The notes beneath the pieces were generated by a model. That model was not told the DNA's origin, made no database searches, and was given only the letters and a program-made list of their open reading frames with translations. This document shows, one piece after another, positions 37,379-47,059 of a DNA stretch of 64,000 nucleotides; within the stretch, counting starts at the first letter, position 1, and each line of letters opens with the position of its first letter. A program made the translations under genes and the position numbers. The stretch is from Chitinophagales bacterium (GTDB lineage Bacteria; Bacteroidota; Bacteroidia; Chitinophagales; UBA2359): the NCBI GenBank assembly GCA_020636475.1, contig JACJXU010000005.1:62001-126000 (forward strand), written 5' to 3'.

Positions 37379-39008
37379 ATGAAAAAATTATTTTTATGGC
37401 TGCTGTTATGTACCCTTTCTGTTTCGGCGCAAAATACATTCTACGGAGCTTATGATATTATGCAGCAAAAAAGAGGAAGGATGGGATATAAGTGTTTGGA
37501 ATGATGGAAGCCTAATTATTCTTAGTGGTGAATTGTGTAGCCACCCCGACGGACTTAATGATTGTAATGGATTTATTAGGATAAATGCGGAGAACGAAGA
37601 GGTATGGGAGAGTATATACGACCCCTATCCACATGGAGCTACTTCGGCATACAAAGGCTTTTTGCGTTTTAATGAATCGCTATTTGTAGTGGGTTATGAG
37701 GGTACAGACTTACACAAATATGATGCGATGTTGCAGAAGATAAACCCCGATAATGGCGAAGTAGAGTGGACGAAATTATATACGATAGGAGATGATAGCG
37801 ATTTTATTGACAGGGCAATAAAGACGAAGGAAGGAGACATAATGATGGTAGGCGGTTTTGGGAATGCGGAAAATCAGTCTTTCGATATGCTGTTGCTCAA
37901 AACAGATTCATTAGGAAATGAATTATGGCATAAAATACTACATTCACAAGAGGAAAGAGACCAATTGCGTTCCGCCTTATTGCTCCCAAGTGGAAACATC
38001 CTTATTGGGGGAGGAGGTTATAAGTTTGATGAAGATTTAGAATTTGATGGTTATTTCGCTAAGATAGATTCAGATGGTAATATTCTGTATGAGAAAATAT
38101 TTGGCGGCGATAAAGAACATGGGTATTTGCTGATTAGTGATTATATTGAAGATGATATTTTAATAAGGAGTGCATATGATACACTTACTTCGACTGCGCC
38201 CGCCACGCCTTATAGTAGTCCTTACAATACAACCCCTTATGTAGCGCGTGCGGATACTTTGGGCAACATTAAATGGCAGTATTTCTTTACAGCCGATTAT
38301 TTTAAGGGAACTTGGGATGTAGAACACGATGAGGCGGGCAATGTGTATGTGTGCGGAAAAGATAGTAATATTCCGGATTCTATTCGCTACGACTTTTTCC
38401 CGAATAACGATGTAAGGTCTGAGAGTGGATTTATCGCAAAATTAGATTCATCGGGCAATTTGCTGTGGGAACGGCAATATATGATGTACAAAAGCCTCAA
38501 CTTAGAGCATTTCAAAAACATTGCACTAACTCCTCAAGGACAAATAGCAGCAACGGGCATGGTTTTTATAGATACTCCTGATGATACAACGGATTATTAC
38601 ACAAACCTACACCATAATTTATGGTTAGTCAAGACCGACCTTGACGGCTGCATTACGCCCGGCTGTGAGGACAGATACATCATATTGGGCTACACCGACA
38701 GCATCGCCAATTATGTAGATACAGTGGGTGGCGTGGGTTTTGTGCCACAGTTGGAGCAGAAACACTTTTTCCTTCCGCAGTTGTCTGGTGGAGCAATGGA
38801 AGCACGTTTTTACAATGCGGTGTACCGAGAAAGTTCGTATTTGAATGTGTATAACCTAAACGGTCAGCGCGTAGCGCGCGAGTCATTGCCTTTGGGTACT
38901 ACCACGCTCCAATTCAATACCGTCAATTTTCCGCAGGGTATTTATATTGTAGAATACGAAGCAGCAGGCAAGGCATTGCAGCGAGAGAAATATGTTCTGT
39001 CGCGGTAA
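37379..39008 (+). pseudogene. T9SS cargo protein, tandem copy 3, one N-terminal frameshift
   Basis: The ATG at 37379 starts the same signal peptide as copy 1, but one extra A in the run at about 37464-37469 shifts the frame after about 30 codons; the rest (from 37470 on) is open to 39008 and encodes the body and sorting domain. The DNA before about 38228 follows copy 1 variants and after about 38275 follows copy 2 variants, so it is a mosaic. If the extra A is an error this is an intact gene; if real, the product would lack a signal peptide. Confidence 0.8.
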
Positions 39009-39013
39009 GAATG

Positions 39014-39126
39014 ATTATCTTGTGCGGAAAAATATTCAGCTTGTGTCATTCCGACCAAAGGGAGGAATCTCACGCTGTGTATGTGTAGAGACCCCTCACT
39101 GCGTTTCGGGATGACAAATGATGTTT
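39014..39126. repeat. Inverted-repeat element, copy C (right end missing)
   Basis: Matches copies A and B up to about 39126, where the sequence runs into the porX 3' end region and the right inverted terminus is absent. It marks the end of the duplicated unit. Confidence 0.7.
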
Positions 39127-39136
39127 TTCCCCAAAA

Positions 39137-40693
39137 CTACTTGCTCTTCAACGCCACAAAAGGTACCATCACTTCTTCCATCGAAATACCGCCATGCTGG
39201 AAAGTATCTTTGAAGTAGTTTACGTAATAATTGTAATTGTTGGGATACACAAAAAAATCATTGGCGCGGGCGAAAATAAAACTGGAACTAAGATTGGGTG
39301 CCGGAAGTCCCACTTTCTGCGGGTCGCGAACTTCAAATACCTCCGAAGCCTCATAACTAAGATTTTTTCCCAACTTATAACGCAAATTGGTGGTTGTATT
39401 GCGGTCGCCAACTACTTTTACAGGCGACTGTACACGAATAGTGCCGTGGTCGGTAGTAATAAGCAAACGAATATTTTTGTCCGACAGTTTTTTCAAAATT
39501 TCAAACAAAGGAGAGTGTTCAAACCACGACATTGTAAGCGAGCGATAGGCAGTTTCGTCGCTGGCGAGTTCTTTGAGCACTTCCATTTCGGTGCGTGCGT
39601 GCGAGAGCATATCCACAAAGTTGTACACAATTACATTGAGCTTGTAATTGAGCAAATTGTGTGCATTGTCCATTAGTTGTTTCCCGCTTTGGTGATTCGT
39701 CACTTTGTTGTACGAAAAGCGTGCATTTACTTTATTTCTTGCCAAGAAATCGGTAAAAAACTCTTCCTCAAACTGGTTTTTTCCGCCTTCATCCGCGTCA
39801 TTGAGCCAATACTTGGGCATTCTTTTTTCAATTTCGGAAGGCAATAATCCCGCAAAAATAGCATTGCGGCTATACTGTGTTGCCGTAGGCAAAATGCTGA
39901 AAAACATATCTTCCTGCTCGGTGCGGAAAAACTCGCCCAGCAAAGGCTGAATAACCCGCCACTGGTCGTAGCGCAAATTGTCGATAACCACCAAAAAAGT
40001 AGTCCGCTCGTCATCTAAGTAAGGCATTATCATTTCTTTCATCAGCGTATGCGACATTACGGGTGCAAATTCACGGTTTTTTTCGTGTACCCAATCGGCG
40101 TAGTTTTCCATTACAAAACGGACAAATTCGCGGTTGGCTTCGTTTTTTTGCATACTCATTACTTCATTCATTTCGCGGCTGCGGGCATTGTCCAATTCCA
40201 ACTCCCAGTAGGTAAGTTTTTTGTAAATATCCATCCAACCTTTGTAGTCGGGATTCATTTGCATAGACATAAAAATACGCGAAAACTCCTGTTGATAAGC
40301 AGAATTAGTAGCTTCACTAACCAAACGCTTGTTTTCCAACAGTCGCTTGAGGGTAAGGAGTATTTGCTGAGGTTTTACGGGTTTTATCAGATAATCGGCT
40401 ATTTGTTTGCCAATCGCATCTTCCATCAGGTTTTCTTCTTCGTTTTTGGTAATCATTACGATGGGAATACGCTGATTTTTTTCTTTAATGCGAATAAGTG
40501 TTTCTATTCCGGTGAGTCCGGGCATGGTTTCGTCCAAAAACACCACATCAAATTGTTCTTGGTCGCACTTGTCCAAAGCATCGTAGCCGTTGCTTACGGT
40601 TACTAACTCGTAGCCTCTTTGTTCCAAAAACATAATTTGCGGGCGTAAGTGTTCTATTTCATCGTCCACCCATAAAATCTTTGCTAATGCCAT
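39137..40693 (-). CDS. porX: PorX: response regulator with PglZ domain
   Basis: 518 residues. The receiver domain (1-120) has the acidic pair in 'LWVDDE', phospho-acceptor Asp54 ('VVFLDETMPGLTG') and Lys104 in 'DYLIKPV'. The C-terminal alkaline phosphatase-like PglZ domain shows 'FLVVIDNLRYDQWRVIQPLL' and 'RLLITTDHGTIRVQSP'. This is the architecture of PorX, which works with PorY and SigP to control T9SS expression. Its location next to three T9SS cargo genes is suggestive, though PorX acts genome-wide. No porY is in the window. Confidence 0.95.
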   Translation of the reverse strand: MALAKILWVDDEIEHLRPQIMFLEQRGYELVTVSNGYDALDKCDQEQFDVVFLDETMPGLTGIETLIRIKEKNQRIPIVMITKNEEENLMEDAIGKQIADYLIKPVKPQQILLTLKRLLENKRLVSEATNSAYQQEFSRIFMSMQMNPDYKGWMDIYKKLTYWELELDNARSREMNEVMSMQKNEANREFVRFVMENYADWVHEKNREFAPVMSHTLMKEMIMPYLDDERTTFLVVIDNLRYDQWRVIQPLLGEFFRTEQEDMFFSILPTATQYSRNAIFAGLLPSEIEKRMPKYWLNDADEGGKNQFEEEFFTDFLARNKVNARFSYNKVTNHQSGKQLMDNAHNLLNYKLNVIVYNFVDMLSHARTEMEVLKELASDETAYRSLTMSWFEHSPLFEILKKLSDKNIRLLITTDHGTIRVQSPVKVVGDRNTTTNLRYKLGKNLSYEASEVFEVRDPQKVGLPAPNLSSSFIFARANDFFVYPNNYNYYVNYFKDTFQHGGISMEEVMVPFVALKSK

Positions 40694-40803
40694 ATTTTTT
40701 ATCTTATTTTGCTTTAATATATAATTAATTAGTAGCTATAACTGTTCATTATTAAAAATTATTTTCCAAGTCCCCAATTTTTCATTTTTTTATTAAAAAA
40801 CAC

Positions 40804-42021
40804 TTGAACAAGAAAAAAATAATTAACGACCCTGTTTATGGATTTATAAAAATTCCACACAGCATTATTTTCGATTTGATGGAACACCCTTGGTTTCAAA
40901 GGCTGCGGCGTATCCAGCAACTCGGGCTTAGTTCGTATGTATATCCGGGGGCGGTACACAGCCGATTTCACCACGCTTTGGGTGCCATGCACCTTATGCA
41001 GCGTGCTATGGTAGAACTACGTGCAAAGAAACAAAAAATTTCTAAAGACGAAGCCAAAGCTTTGAGTATTGCCATATTGCTACACGATATTGGACACGGA
41101 CCTTTTTCGCACGCCCTCGAAAATACGCTGGTAACAGCAATAGAACACGAAGCTATTTCGCTGGAACTTATGAAACGCCTCAATGTAGAGTTTGAGGGCA
41201 AATTGCAATTGGCGATTGATATTTTTGAAAACAACTGTCCGCGCCATTTTTTACATCAGTTGGTTTCGAGCCAGTTGGATGCCGACCGTTTGGATTATCT
41301 CACCCGCGACAGTTTTTTTAGCGGCGTGCAGGAAGGTATTATTGGCTACGACCGCATTATTAAAATGATGAATGTGGTAGATGACCGATTGGTGATTGAA
41401 GAAAAAGGGATTTATTCTATCGAAAAATTTATTATTTCGCGCCGCCTGATGTATTGGCAAGTGTATTTGCACAAAACGGTACTCAGTGCCGAAATGATAT
41501 TGGTAAATTTGCTGAAGCGCGCCAAGTTTCTTACGTTGCAAGGCGAGCAACTTTTCGCCGCACCTGCTTTGCGTTATTTTTTGAACTATCCTTCGGAAAA
41601 TTTTACCCTAAACGATGAGTTTGTACACTATTATACGCTTTTAGACGATACCGATTTGCTTTCGGCAATTAAGGTGTGGCAGCAACATTCCGACAAAGTG
41701 CTTGCCGTATTGAGTGAAGCTATTGTGCAGCGAAAATTGTTTCAACTGCATTTTTACAAAGAAGCACCGGAACAAGACTACATGGTACAGCAACGCCTGC
41801 GCGCTATGAAAGAATATGGTATTTCCGAAGCAGATGCAGCCTATTTTGTGTTTAGCGGAAATGTTACGAACAATGCATATTCGCTGCAAAACGATAAAAT
41901 TTTGATAGCATTTAAAAACGGAAAAGTAGTAGATATTGCGGAGGCTTCCGATTATCTCAACATTCAGGCTTTAGCCGCTCCGGTAGTAAAACACTATGTT
42001 TGTCAGCCTAAGGGGCTGTGA
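40804..42021 (+). CDS. HD domain phosphohydrolase
   Basis: 405 residues. A TTG start at 40804 is used because the family typically begins 'MNKkKIINDPVYGFI' exactly here and no ATG is near. HD motif: 'VHSRFHHALGAMHLM' supplies the first His, 'AILLHDIGHGPFSHALE' the His-Asp pair, and 'SQLDADRLDYLTRDS' the last Asp. It belongs to the dGTPase/SAMHD1-like group of metal-dependent phosphohydrolases; the substrate may be a dNTP, but that is not readable. Cytoplasmic. Confidence 0.88.
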   Translation: MNKKKIINDPVYGFIKIPHSIIFDLMEHPWFQRLRRIQQLGLSSYVYPGAVHSRFHHALGAMHLMQRAMVELRAKKQKISKDEAKALSIAILLHDIGHGPFSHALENTLVTAIEHEAISLELMKRLNVEFEGKLQLAIDIFENNCPRHFLHQLVSSQLDADRLDYLTRDSFFSGVQEGIIGYDRIIKMMNVVDDRLVIEEKGIYSIEKFIISRRLMYWQVYLHKTVLSAEMILVNLLKRAKFLTLQGEQLFAAPALRYFLNYPSENFTLNDEFVHYYTLLDDTDLLSAIKVWQQHSDKVLAVLSEAIVQRKLFQLHFYKEAPEQDYMVQQRLRAMKEYGISEADAAYFVFSGNVTNNAYSLQNDKILIAFKNGKVVDIAEASDYLNIQALAAPVVKHYVCQPKGL

Positions 42022-42057
42022 TTGGTAGATGAGATTAGGCAGTTATAAAAAAGAGAA

Positions 42058-42678
42058 ATGAAAAACAACAGAATAAATAGAAATTCGAAAATCTTAAATC
42101 AAGCAATCGTTCTTCCCTTTGTAACTTTAGCGGTTGTTGGATTTATCTTTTTTCTGTCAAGTGCATACGAGCCAAGTTGGCTTTATAATTGGCAAGATAT
42201 TAGACCTGAAATTAAAGATACTGTTAAATTAATTGAAAAATATGGATGTATAACAGGCGAAACAGTTGGAAATAACGGAAAAACGCCCCAACAATGGCAT
42301 AGAAGAAAATGGTTGATGAAAAATGCTACGGAAAGTGAATTGACAAAACTAATTGATTATCCAAACGGAACAGTAAAGGCAACTGCGTACGAAGGATTAA
42401 TTAGAAAAAATAATTCGGATAACTATAAGCTAATAAGCGAAGCATTGAATGATACAACGACATTTTTACATTATGAAGCAGGATGTGTTGGATTTCCAAT
42501 GTTAATTGGAGAGTATTTGGTTAAGTATATGATTTCTGTTTCGGATAGACTTCCACCACTACCCCCAGAAAAGATAATTGAATATAATTTGTCAGAGACG
42601 GAAATAATCACACTCGGAAACTTATATGACGAGAGAATGAATAAAAAAGAGTTATATCTCAGAGAAATATATAAATAA
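42058..42678 (+). CDS. Hypothetical membrane-anchored protein
   Basis: 206 residues, one N-terminal transmembrane helix (about 17-37), the rest outside the cytoplasm or soluble. The middle 'ATESELTKLIDYPNGTVKAT' and 'AYEGLIRKNNSDNYKLISEA' resembles a HEAT-like helical repeat seen in some Bacteroidota proteins of unknown role. Follows the HD gene by 36 nt on the same strand but differs in base composition (more A-rich). No function assigned. Confidence 0.6.
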   Translation: MKNNRINRNSKILNQAIVLPFVTLAVVGFIFFLSSAYEPSWLYNWQDIRPEIKDTVKLIEKYGCITGETVGNNGKTPQQWHRRKWLMKNATESELTKLIDYPNGTVKATAYEGLIRKNNSDNYKLISEALNDTTTFLHYEAGCVGFPMLIGEYLVKYMISVSDRLPPLPPEKIIEYNLSETEIITLGNLYDERMNKKELYLREIYK

Positions 42679-42802
42679 AAAATAAAGCGCAAATCACAAA
42701 GCTGTAAAAGTTAGATATATTAGGCACGCAAAGCAAAATTTACATTTTAAATTCTTTTTTCCATAAATTGGGCAGATTTTTTTTATTAAAACTTATCAGG
42801 CG

Positions 42803-42810
42803 TACCTTTG
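42803..42810 (+). promoter_or_regulatory. Putative -7 box of lpxD
   Basis: TACCTTTG fits TAnnTTTG, 28 nt before the lpxD start codon. No clear -33 element. Confidence 0.45.
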
Positions 42811-42838
42811 TGAACAACTCGTATTAACCTAATAAAAA

Positions 42839-43867
42839 ATGAAATTTACCGCACAACAAATTTGCACCCAAGTACAAGGCGTTTTAGAAGGCAATGCAAC
42901 TGTCGAAGTATGGAACTTTTCGGGTTTGGAAACTGCCCAAAACGGCGACCTTGCTTTTTTGGACAACCTCAAATACGAACCGTTTTTATACACCACCAAA
43001 GCCACTTTAGTACTCGTTCCCCAAAGTTTGGAGCTAAAAGAAACCATTGAGGCAAGCATCATTCGCGTGGCAGAGCCGCGTACTGCATTTTCGCGTTTGT
43101 TGCGTTATTACGAAATGCTGCAAAAACCTGCTCTGGAAGGAATTTCGCCTTTGAGCAGCATTGCATCTTCGGCAGTTTTGGGCGAAAAGGTATATGTAGG
43201 AGCTTTTTCGGTAATTGGCGCGAATTGTAATATTAGCGATAAAGTAGAAATTCACCCCCAAACTTTTATTGGCGACAAGGTACAAATTGGCGAAAATACC
43301 GTTATTCACGCAGGCGTGCGTATTTACAACGGTTGCATTATTGGCAAAAATTGTATCCTTCATGCCGGAACGGTTATTGGCAGTGACGGTTTTGGTTTTA
43401 ACAAACTTAGTGACGGCACGTACGAAAAAATGCCCCAACTCGGCAATGTGGTGATAGAAGATTTGGTAGAAATAGGCGCAAATTGTACCATTGACCGTGC
43501 TACTTTGGGCAGTACTTTTATCGCCGAAGGTTGCAAGTTGGACAATCTTATTCAGGTAGCACACAATGTTTCTATTGGCAAAAATACCGTTATCGCTGCC
43601 CAAACGGGCATTGCCGGAAGTACCAAAATAGGCGCGAATTGTATTGTGGGCGGACAAGTGGGCTTTGCCGGACACTTGGAAATTGCCGATAACACCAATT
43701 TTGGCGCGCAGGCAGGCGTAAGCAAAAGTATTGAAGAAGGCGGCGGCACTTGGAGCGGCTCACCTGCACGACCTTTGCGTGAAAATTATCGTACATTAGC
43801 CCAGCTAAAGCGTTTGCCGGAACTTGAAAAAAGAATAAATATTTTAGAAAAAAAGAATAATTCATAA
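42839..43867 (+). CDS. lpxD: UDP-3-O-acylglucosamine N-acyltransferase
   Basis: 342 residues. Adds the N-linked acyl chain in lipid A synthesis. N-terminal uridine-binding domain (about 1-100, ending in '[16 protein letters not shown]'), then a left-handed beta-helix of hexapeptide repeats ('[20 protein letters not shown]', '[20 protein letters not shown]'), catalytic His in '[18 protein letters not shown]', and a C-terminal helix ('[17 protein letters not shown]') that makes the trimer. Confirms an LPS-type outer membrane. trpS follows after 5 nt. Confidence 0.95.
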   Translation: MKFTAQQICTQVQGVLEGNATVEVWNFSGLETAQNGDLAFLDNLKYEPFLYTTKATLVLVPQSLELKETIEASIIRVAEPRTAFSRLLRYYEMLQKPALEGISPLSSIASSAVLGEKVYVGAFSVIGANCNISDKVEIHPQTFIGDKVQIGENTVIHAGVRIYNGCIIGKNCILHAGTVIGSDGFGFNKLSDGTYEKMPQLGNVVIEDLVEIGANCTIDRATLGSTFIAEGCKLDNLIQVAHNVSIGKNTVIAAQTGIAGSTKIGANCIVGGQVGFAGHLEIADNTNFGAQAGVSKSIEEGGGTWSGSPARPLRENYRTLAQLKRLPELEKRINILEKKNNS

Positions 43868-43872
43868 AAACA

Positions 43873-44883
43873 ATGACACCATCTTTCACCACCTGCGATG
43901 TACTCTCCGCCATTCAGCCAACGGGAGAAATTCATTTGGGAAATTATTTTGGCGCGATAAAAAACTGGGTAGATTTGCAAGAAAAATATCGCTGTGTATA
44001 TGGCGTAGTGGATTTGCATGCAATGACTGTTCCTTACGACCCCAAAACACTCAAAGAAAATACTTTGGATATGTTGGTAGGCATTATGGCGGCAGGTGTT
44101 AATCCCGAAAAATGTATTCTTTTTATTCAATCTTTAGTGCCGGAACACACCGAACTTACGTGGTATTTCAATTGTCTGACTTCATTTGGCGAACTGAGCC
44201 GCCAGACACAGTTTAAAGATAAATCGGAAAAACAAACCGAAGATGGCAACGAATTTATTTCTTCCGGCTTATTTACTTATCCCGTTTTGCAAGCCGCCGA
44301 TATTCTGGTGTACAATGCGCGCTACGTACCCGTAGGACAAGACCAACAGCAGCATTTAGAACTCAGCCGAAATATTGCCGAACGTTTTAATCATCGTTTT
44401 GGTAATTTTTTCAATTTGCCGGAAGGCTTATTCACGCCTACACCTAAACTTTTGTCCTTGGCAGACCCTACTAAAAAAATGAGTAAAAGTTTGGGCGAAA
44501 AACATTACATAGGGCTTTTTGAAGCGGAAGATAGTGTGCGCAAAAAAGTGAAACGCGCCGTAACCGATACTGGCGAAACCAGCGAAGAAATGTCGGCAGG
44601 CGTAAAAAACTTGTTCCAATTGCTAAAAGCCTGTGAACATCAACAAGACCACGACAGTCTGATGAACGACTATCACAATGGAACGCTGATGTACGGCAAG
44701 CTCAAAGAAGCCGTAGCCGAAGCCTTAGTAGCTCTTACGCAAGGCATGCGCCAGCGCAAAGCCGAACTTTTGGAAAACAAAACTGTTTTAGAGAAAACAA
44801 TTCACGAATCGTCTAAGGCTGCGCGCGCCATTGCACAGCAAAATATAGCAAAGATTAGAAAAATGATTGGCGCAGCCGAGTAA
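43873..44883 (+). CDS. trpS: Tryptophanyl-tRNA synthetase
   Basis: 336 residues, class I synthetase. The HIGH-like motif is HLGN in 'IQPTGEIHLGNYFGAI', the KMSKS motif is intact in 'DPTKKMSKSLGEK', and 'QDQQQHLELSRNIAERFN' is the usual Trp-site region. Length normal. Likely co-transcribed with lpxD. Confidence 0.95.
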   Translation: MTPSFTTCDVLSAIQPTGEIHLGNYFGAIKNWVDLQEKYRCVYGVVDLHAMTVPYDPKTLKENTLDMLVGIMAAGVNPEKCILFIQSLVPEHTELTWYFNCLTSFGELSRQTQFKDKSEKQTEDGNEFISSGLFTYPVLQAADILVYNARYVPVGQDQQQHLELSRNIAERFNHRFGNFFNLPEGLFTPTPKLLSLADPTKKMSKSLGEKHYIGLFEAEDSVRKKVKRAVTDTGETSEEMSAGVKNLFQLLKACEHQQDHDSLMNDYHNGTLMYGKLKEAVAEALVALTQGMRQRKAELLENKTVLEKTIHESSKAARAIAQQNIAKIRKMIGAAE

Positions 44884-44904
44884 TGTACGCAAAACCGACT
44901 AATA

Positions 44905-45339
44905 TTGTTAAATATAATTTATGTAAGTTTGGGCAAACTGTTGCTGTTGGAGGTTACAAATACTTTTATTGCCAGTGCCACACTTTTGTTAATTGTGGTG
45001 ATAATAGGATACTATCTGAGCCTGATAAATCGAAGTGGTGTGATACGGTATCGCAACTTTTTGGAAGGAACTTGGCGCACGCAGGGCGTAAATCCCGAAG
45101 ATGGCACGCCTTGGTATTTTAGCTATACTTTTCACAAAAAAGAAGTGCGTATGGAAGGAAGTCCGCATTTTTTTGCAGACGGCAAATACAGTATTGTAGG
45201 AGAGGAGGAAAGCCTTTTAAAACTTGAGATTGTGTATAAAGAAGGAGAAGCTTTTTACCGAAAGTTTGAAAACATAGGTATTGACAGTAAAAATAATGCT
45301 TTGTTGATAGGTGGAAGAATTTACAAAAAAATGCTTTAA
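44905..45339 (+). CDS. Hypothetical membrane protein
   Basis: About 144 residues. The start is uncertain: the first candidate is a TTG at 44905 and no ATG occurs until well inside the protein. One transmembrane helix ('TLLLIVVIIGYYLSLI', about 27-42) and a C-terminal beta-rich domain ('FLEGTWRTQGVNPEDGTPWY', 'YTFHKKEVRMEGSPHFFADG') that resembles lipocalin-like small domains ('l.GtW'). I do not recognise a family. Same strand as trpS, 21 nt after it. Confidence 0.55.
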   Translation: MLNIIYVSLGKLLLLEVTNTFIASATLLLIVVIIGYYLSLINRSGVIRYRNFLEGTWRTQGVNPEDGTPWYFSYTFHKKEVRMEGSPHFFADGKYSIVGEEESLLKLEIVYKEGEAFYRKFENIGIDSKNNALLIGGRIYKKML

Positions 45340-45490
45340 AGTATAGTACGAAAATATTTCTATAAGCGAGAAAAAGTAAAAACTAAGCTAAAATTTATTT
45401 AGATTAACATTTGTAAATTCTTAAATAAACTTGTGTAGAATAATATTTACTTAAAAGTGATAAATTAAAGTATTCCGAAGTAAAAAAAAA

Positions 45491-45520
45491 TTTGTAAAAT
45501 AAAAAAAAGTAGTAAATTTG
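45491..45520 (+). promoter_or_regulatory. Promoter of tRNA-Arg
   Basis: TTTG at 45491-45494, an 18-nt spacer, then TAAATTTG at 45513-45520: a near-ideal Bacteroidota -33/-7 pair, about 40 nt upstream of the tRNA. Confidence 0.7.
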
Positions 45521-45561
45521 CGCCCATTGTTCTAAAATGTTATTTTCAAAATAAAAAATAA

Positions 45562-45635
45562 GGACCCGTAGCTTAATTGGATAGAGTTTCTGACTACGGA
45601 TCAGAAGGTTGCAGGTTCGAGTCCTGCCGGGTTCA
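45562..45635 (+). tRNA. tRNA-Arg (anticodon ACG)
   Basis: Cloverleaf by eye: acceptor GGACCCG with CGGGTTC, anticodon stem TCTGA/TCAGA around loop CTACGGA (anticodon ACG at 45596-45598), T arm GCAGGTTCGAGTCCTGC. CCA is not encoded. ACG would be deaminated to ICG to read CGU/CGC/CGA. Confidence 0.93.
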
Positions 45636-45715
45636 CTATTATAATCATATACACCCTTTTGTCATATTTTTAACATTTTTTATATTTTTTATATAAAAAT
45701 ATTAGAAAAAAGATG

Positions 45716-45723
45716 TATCTTTG
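45716..45723 (+). promoter_or_regulatory. Putative -7 box of the ArsR-type gene
   Basis: TATCTTTG fits TAnnTTTG; the start codon is about 100 nt further on, leaving a long leader. No clear -33 element. Confidence 0.45.
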
Positions 45724-45825
45724 TGCCAATTAGTTAGATATTTGGGCGACAATCCTATGTTTATTTAACTTTTGCTAAAGAATTGTTCTGTTTTTTCACT
45801 CATTTACACCCTAAAAATATTTGTT

Positions 45826-46128
45826 ATGAACAAGAATGTTATCGACATTTCCAGCGAAAAATTGGAAAAATCAACCGAAATTTTAAGAGCTTTGGCTCAC
45901 CCTATCCGTTTGGCTGTTGTAGAATTATTATCTACCAACAAAGCAATGTCAGTTACGGAAATTTATACAGCATTATCTATTGAGCAAGCTGTAGCCTCTC
46001 ATCACTTACGCATTTTAAAGGACAGAGGCGTTGTATCTTTAAGCAGAGAAGGAAGTAATTCTTTTTATTCGTTAAAGAATAGCATCTTTACTCAAATTTT
46101 AGAGTTGATGTATAAATTAACCGCTTAA
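45826..46128 (+). CDS. ArsR-family transcriptional regulator
   Basis: 100 residues from the ATG at 45826; a TTG further upstream would add only unconserved residues. Winged helix-turn-helix: 'EILRALAHPIRLAVVELLST' and the recognition region 'IEQAVASHHLRILKDRGVVS' followed by the wing 'LSREGSNSFYSL'. No CxC metal motif, so probably not a classical metal sensor. Operator and target are unknown; it has its own terminator, thus acts as a single gene. Confidence 0.88.
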   Translation: MNKNVIDISSEKLEKSTEILRALAHPIRLAVVELLSTNKAMSVTEIYTALSIEQAVASHHLRILKDRGVVSLSREGSNSFYSLKNSIFTQILELMYKLTA

Positions 46129-46147
46129 AATATTGATATATTTCAAA

Positions 46148-46185
46148 AATAAGCCGTCTTATCTTAATAAGACGGCTTATTTTTT
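46148..46185 (+). terminator. Terminator after the ArsR-type gene
   Basis: Perfect 14-bp stem (AATAAGCCGTCTTA/TAAGACGGCTTATT) with a 6-nt loop and a T run. Confidence 0.9.
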
Positions 46186-46243
46186 GCAACAATCCACAAA
46201 GTATGTGTGTTAATAGCAGTATCATCAAATCTCTGTAATAAAG

Positions 46244-46894
46244 ATGTTATTAACTTTTTTGCTTATCCTTTTCTCCATTTTTGGTTGTACTACTAAAAAT
46301 TCTCTCGTACCTATGGAAAACAATCCTGTTGCCAATCAAATAGCACCCACCACGACAAGTCCTACCGAAATAGCCACCTTGGGCGGCGGTTGTTTTTGGT
46401 GTGTTGAAGCCATTTACCTTGATCTGAAAGGCGTTTATAAAGTAAGTTCCGGCTATGCCGGCGGCAATATTAAAAACCCTACTTATCGGGAAGTATGTAG
46501 CGGAAAAACCGGACACGCTGAAGTAATTCAAATTACTTTTAATCCGGAAGAAATTTCTTATGAAGAAATTTTAGACATCTTTTGGCATATACACAATCCT
46601 ACTACCCTCAATCAACAAGGAGCAGATGTGGGAACACAATATCGTTCGGTTATTTTTTACCACAACGAACAACAACGAGACATTGCTGAACGGAGTAAAA
46701 TTGCTGCACAAAACAGCGGCTTGTGGGACGGCTATTTTGTTACAGAAATAGAACCGTTTACTAATTTTTATTCAGCCGAAGATTACCATCAAAACTATTT
46801 CAACGAAAATCCTAACCAGCCGTATTGTGCGGCAGTAATTGCACCGAAAGTGCTTAAGTTTAGAGAGAAATATAAAGATAAGCTAAAAGAATAA
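46244..46894 (+). CDS. msrA: Peptide methionine sulfoxide reductase MsrA (lipoprotein)
   Basis: 216 residues. N-terminal lipobox I-F-G-C (Cys15) makes it a membrane-anchored periplasmic form. Catalytic motif 'GGGCFWC' with Cys50, then 'YAGGNIKNPTYREVCSGKTG', 'HAEVIQITFNP' and 'YHQNYFNENP'. Reduces methionine-S-sulfoxide in exported proteins. Electrons probably arrive through a thioredoxin-like relay. Confidence 0.93.
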   Translation: MLLTFLLILFSIFGCTTKNSLVPMENNPVANQIAPTTTSPTEIATLGGGCFWCVEAIYLDLKGVYKVSSGYAGGNIKNPTYREVCSGKTGHAEVIQITFNPEEISYEEILDIFWHIHNPTTLNQQGADVGTQYRSVIFYHNEQQRDIAERSKIAAQNSGLWDGYFVTEIEPFTNFYSAEDYHQNYFNENPNQPYCAAVIAPKVLKFREKYKDKLKE

Positions 46895-47002
46895 AGTGCT
46901 TGTGGCATTGTAATTTTTTGTCAAAAATTGCTAAAATACAGAGACAATCCTTTCGCAAAGTTATTATTACACATAAAATGCTTATTTTTACAGACTTATG
47001 TG

Positions 47003-47010
47003 TAATTTTG
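47003..47010 (+). promoter_or_regulatory. Putative -7 box of sppA
   Basis: TAATTTTG fits TAnnTTTG, 49 nt before the sppA start; -33 not evident. Confidence 0.4.
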
Positions 47011-47059
47011 TGGCGACTTATTCCCTAAAAATATTTAATAATAGAAATAGAACAAATCT

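Noticed and set aside
44883..45122. 79-codon frame starting at the trpS stop codon
   Set aside because: Overlaps the better-supported frame 44905-45339, is Cys-rich and has no membrane helix or domain; likely a shadow.
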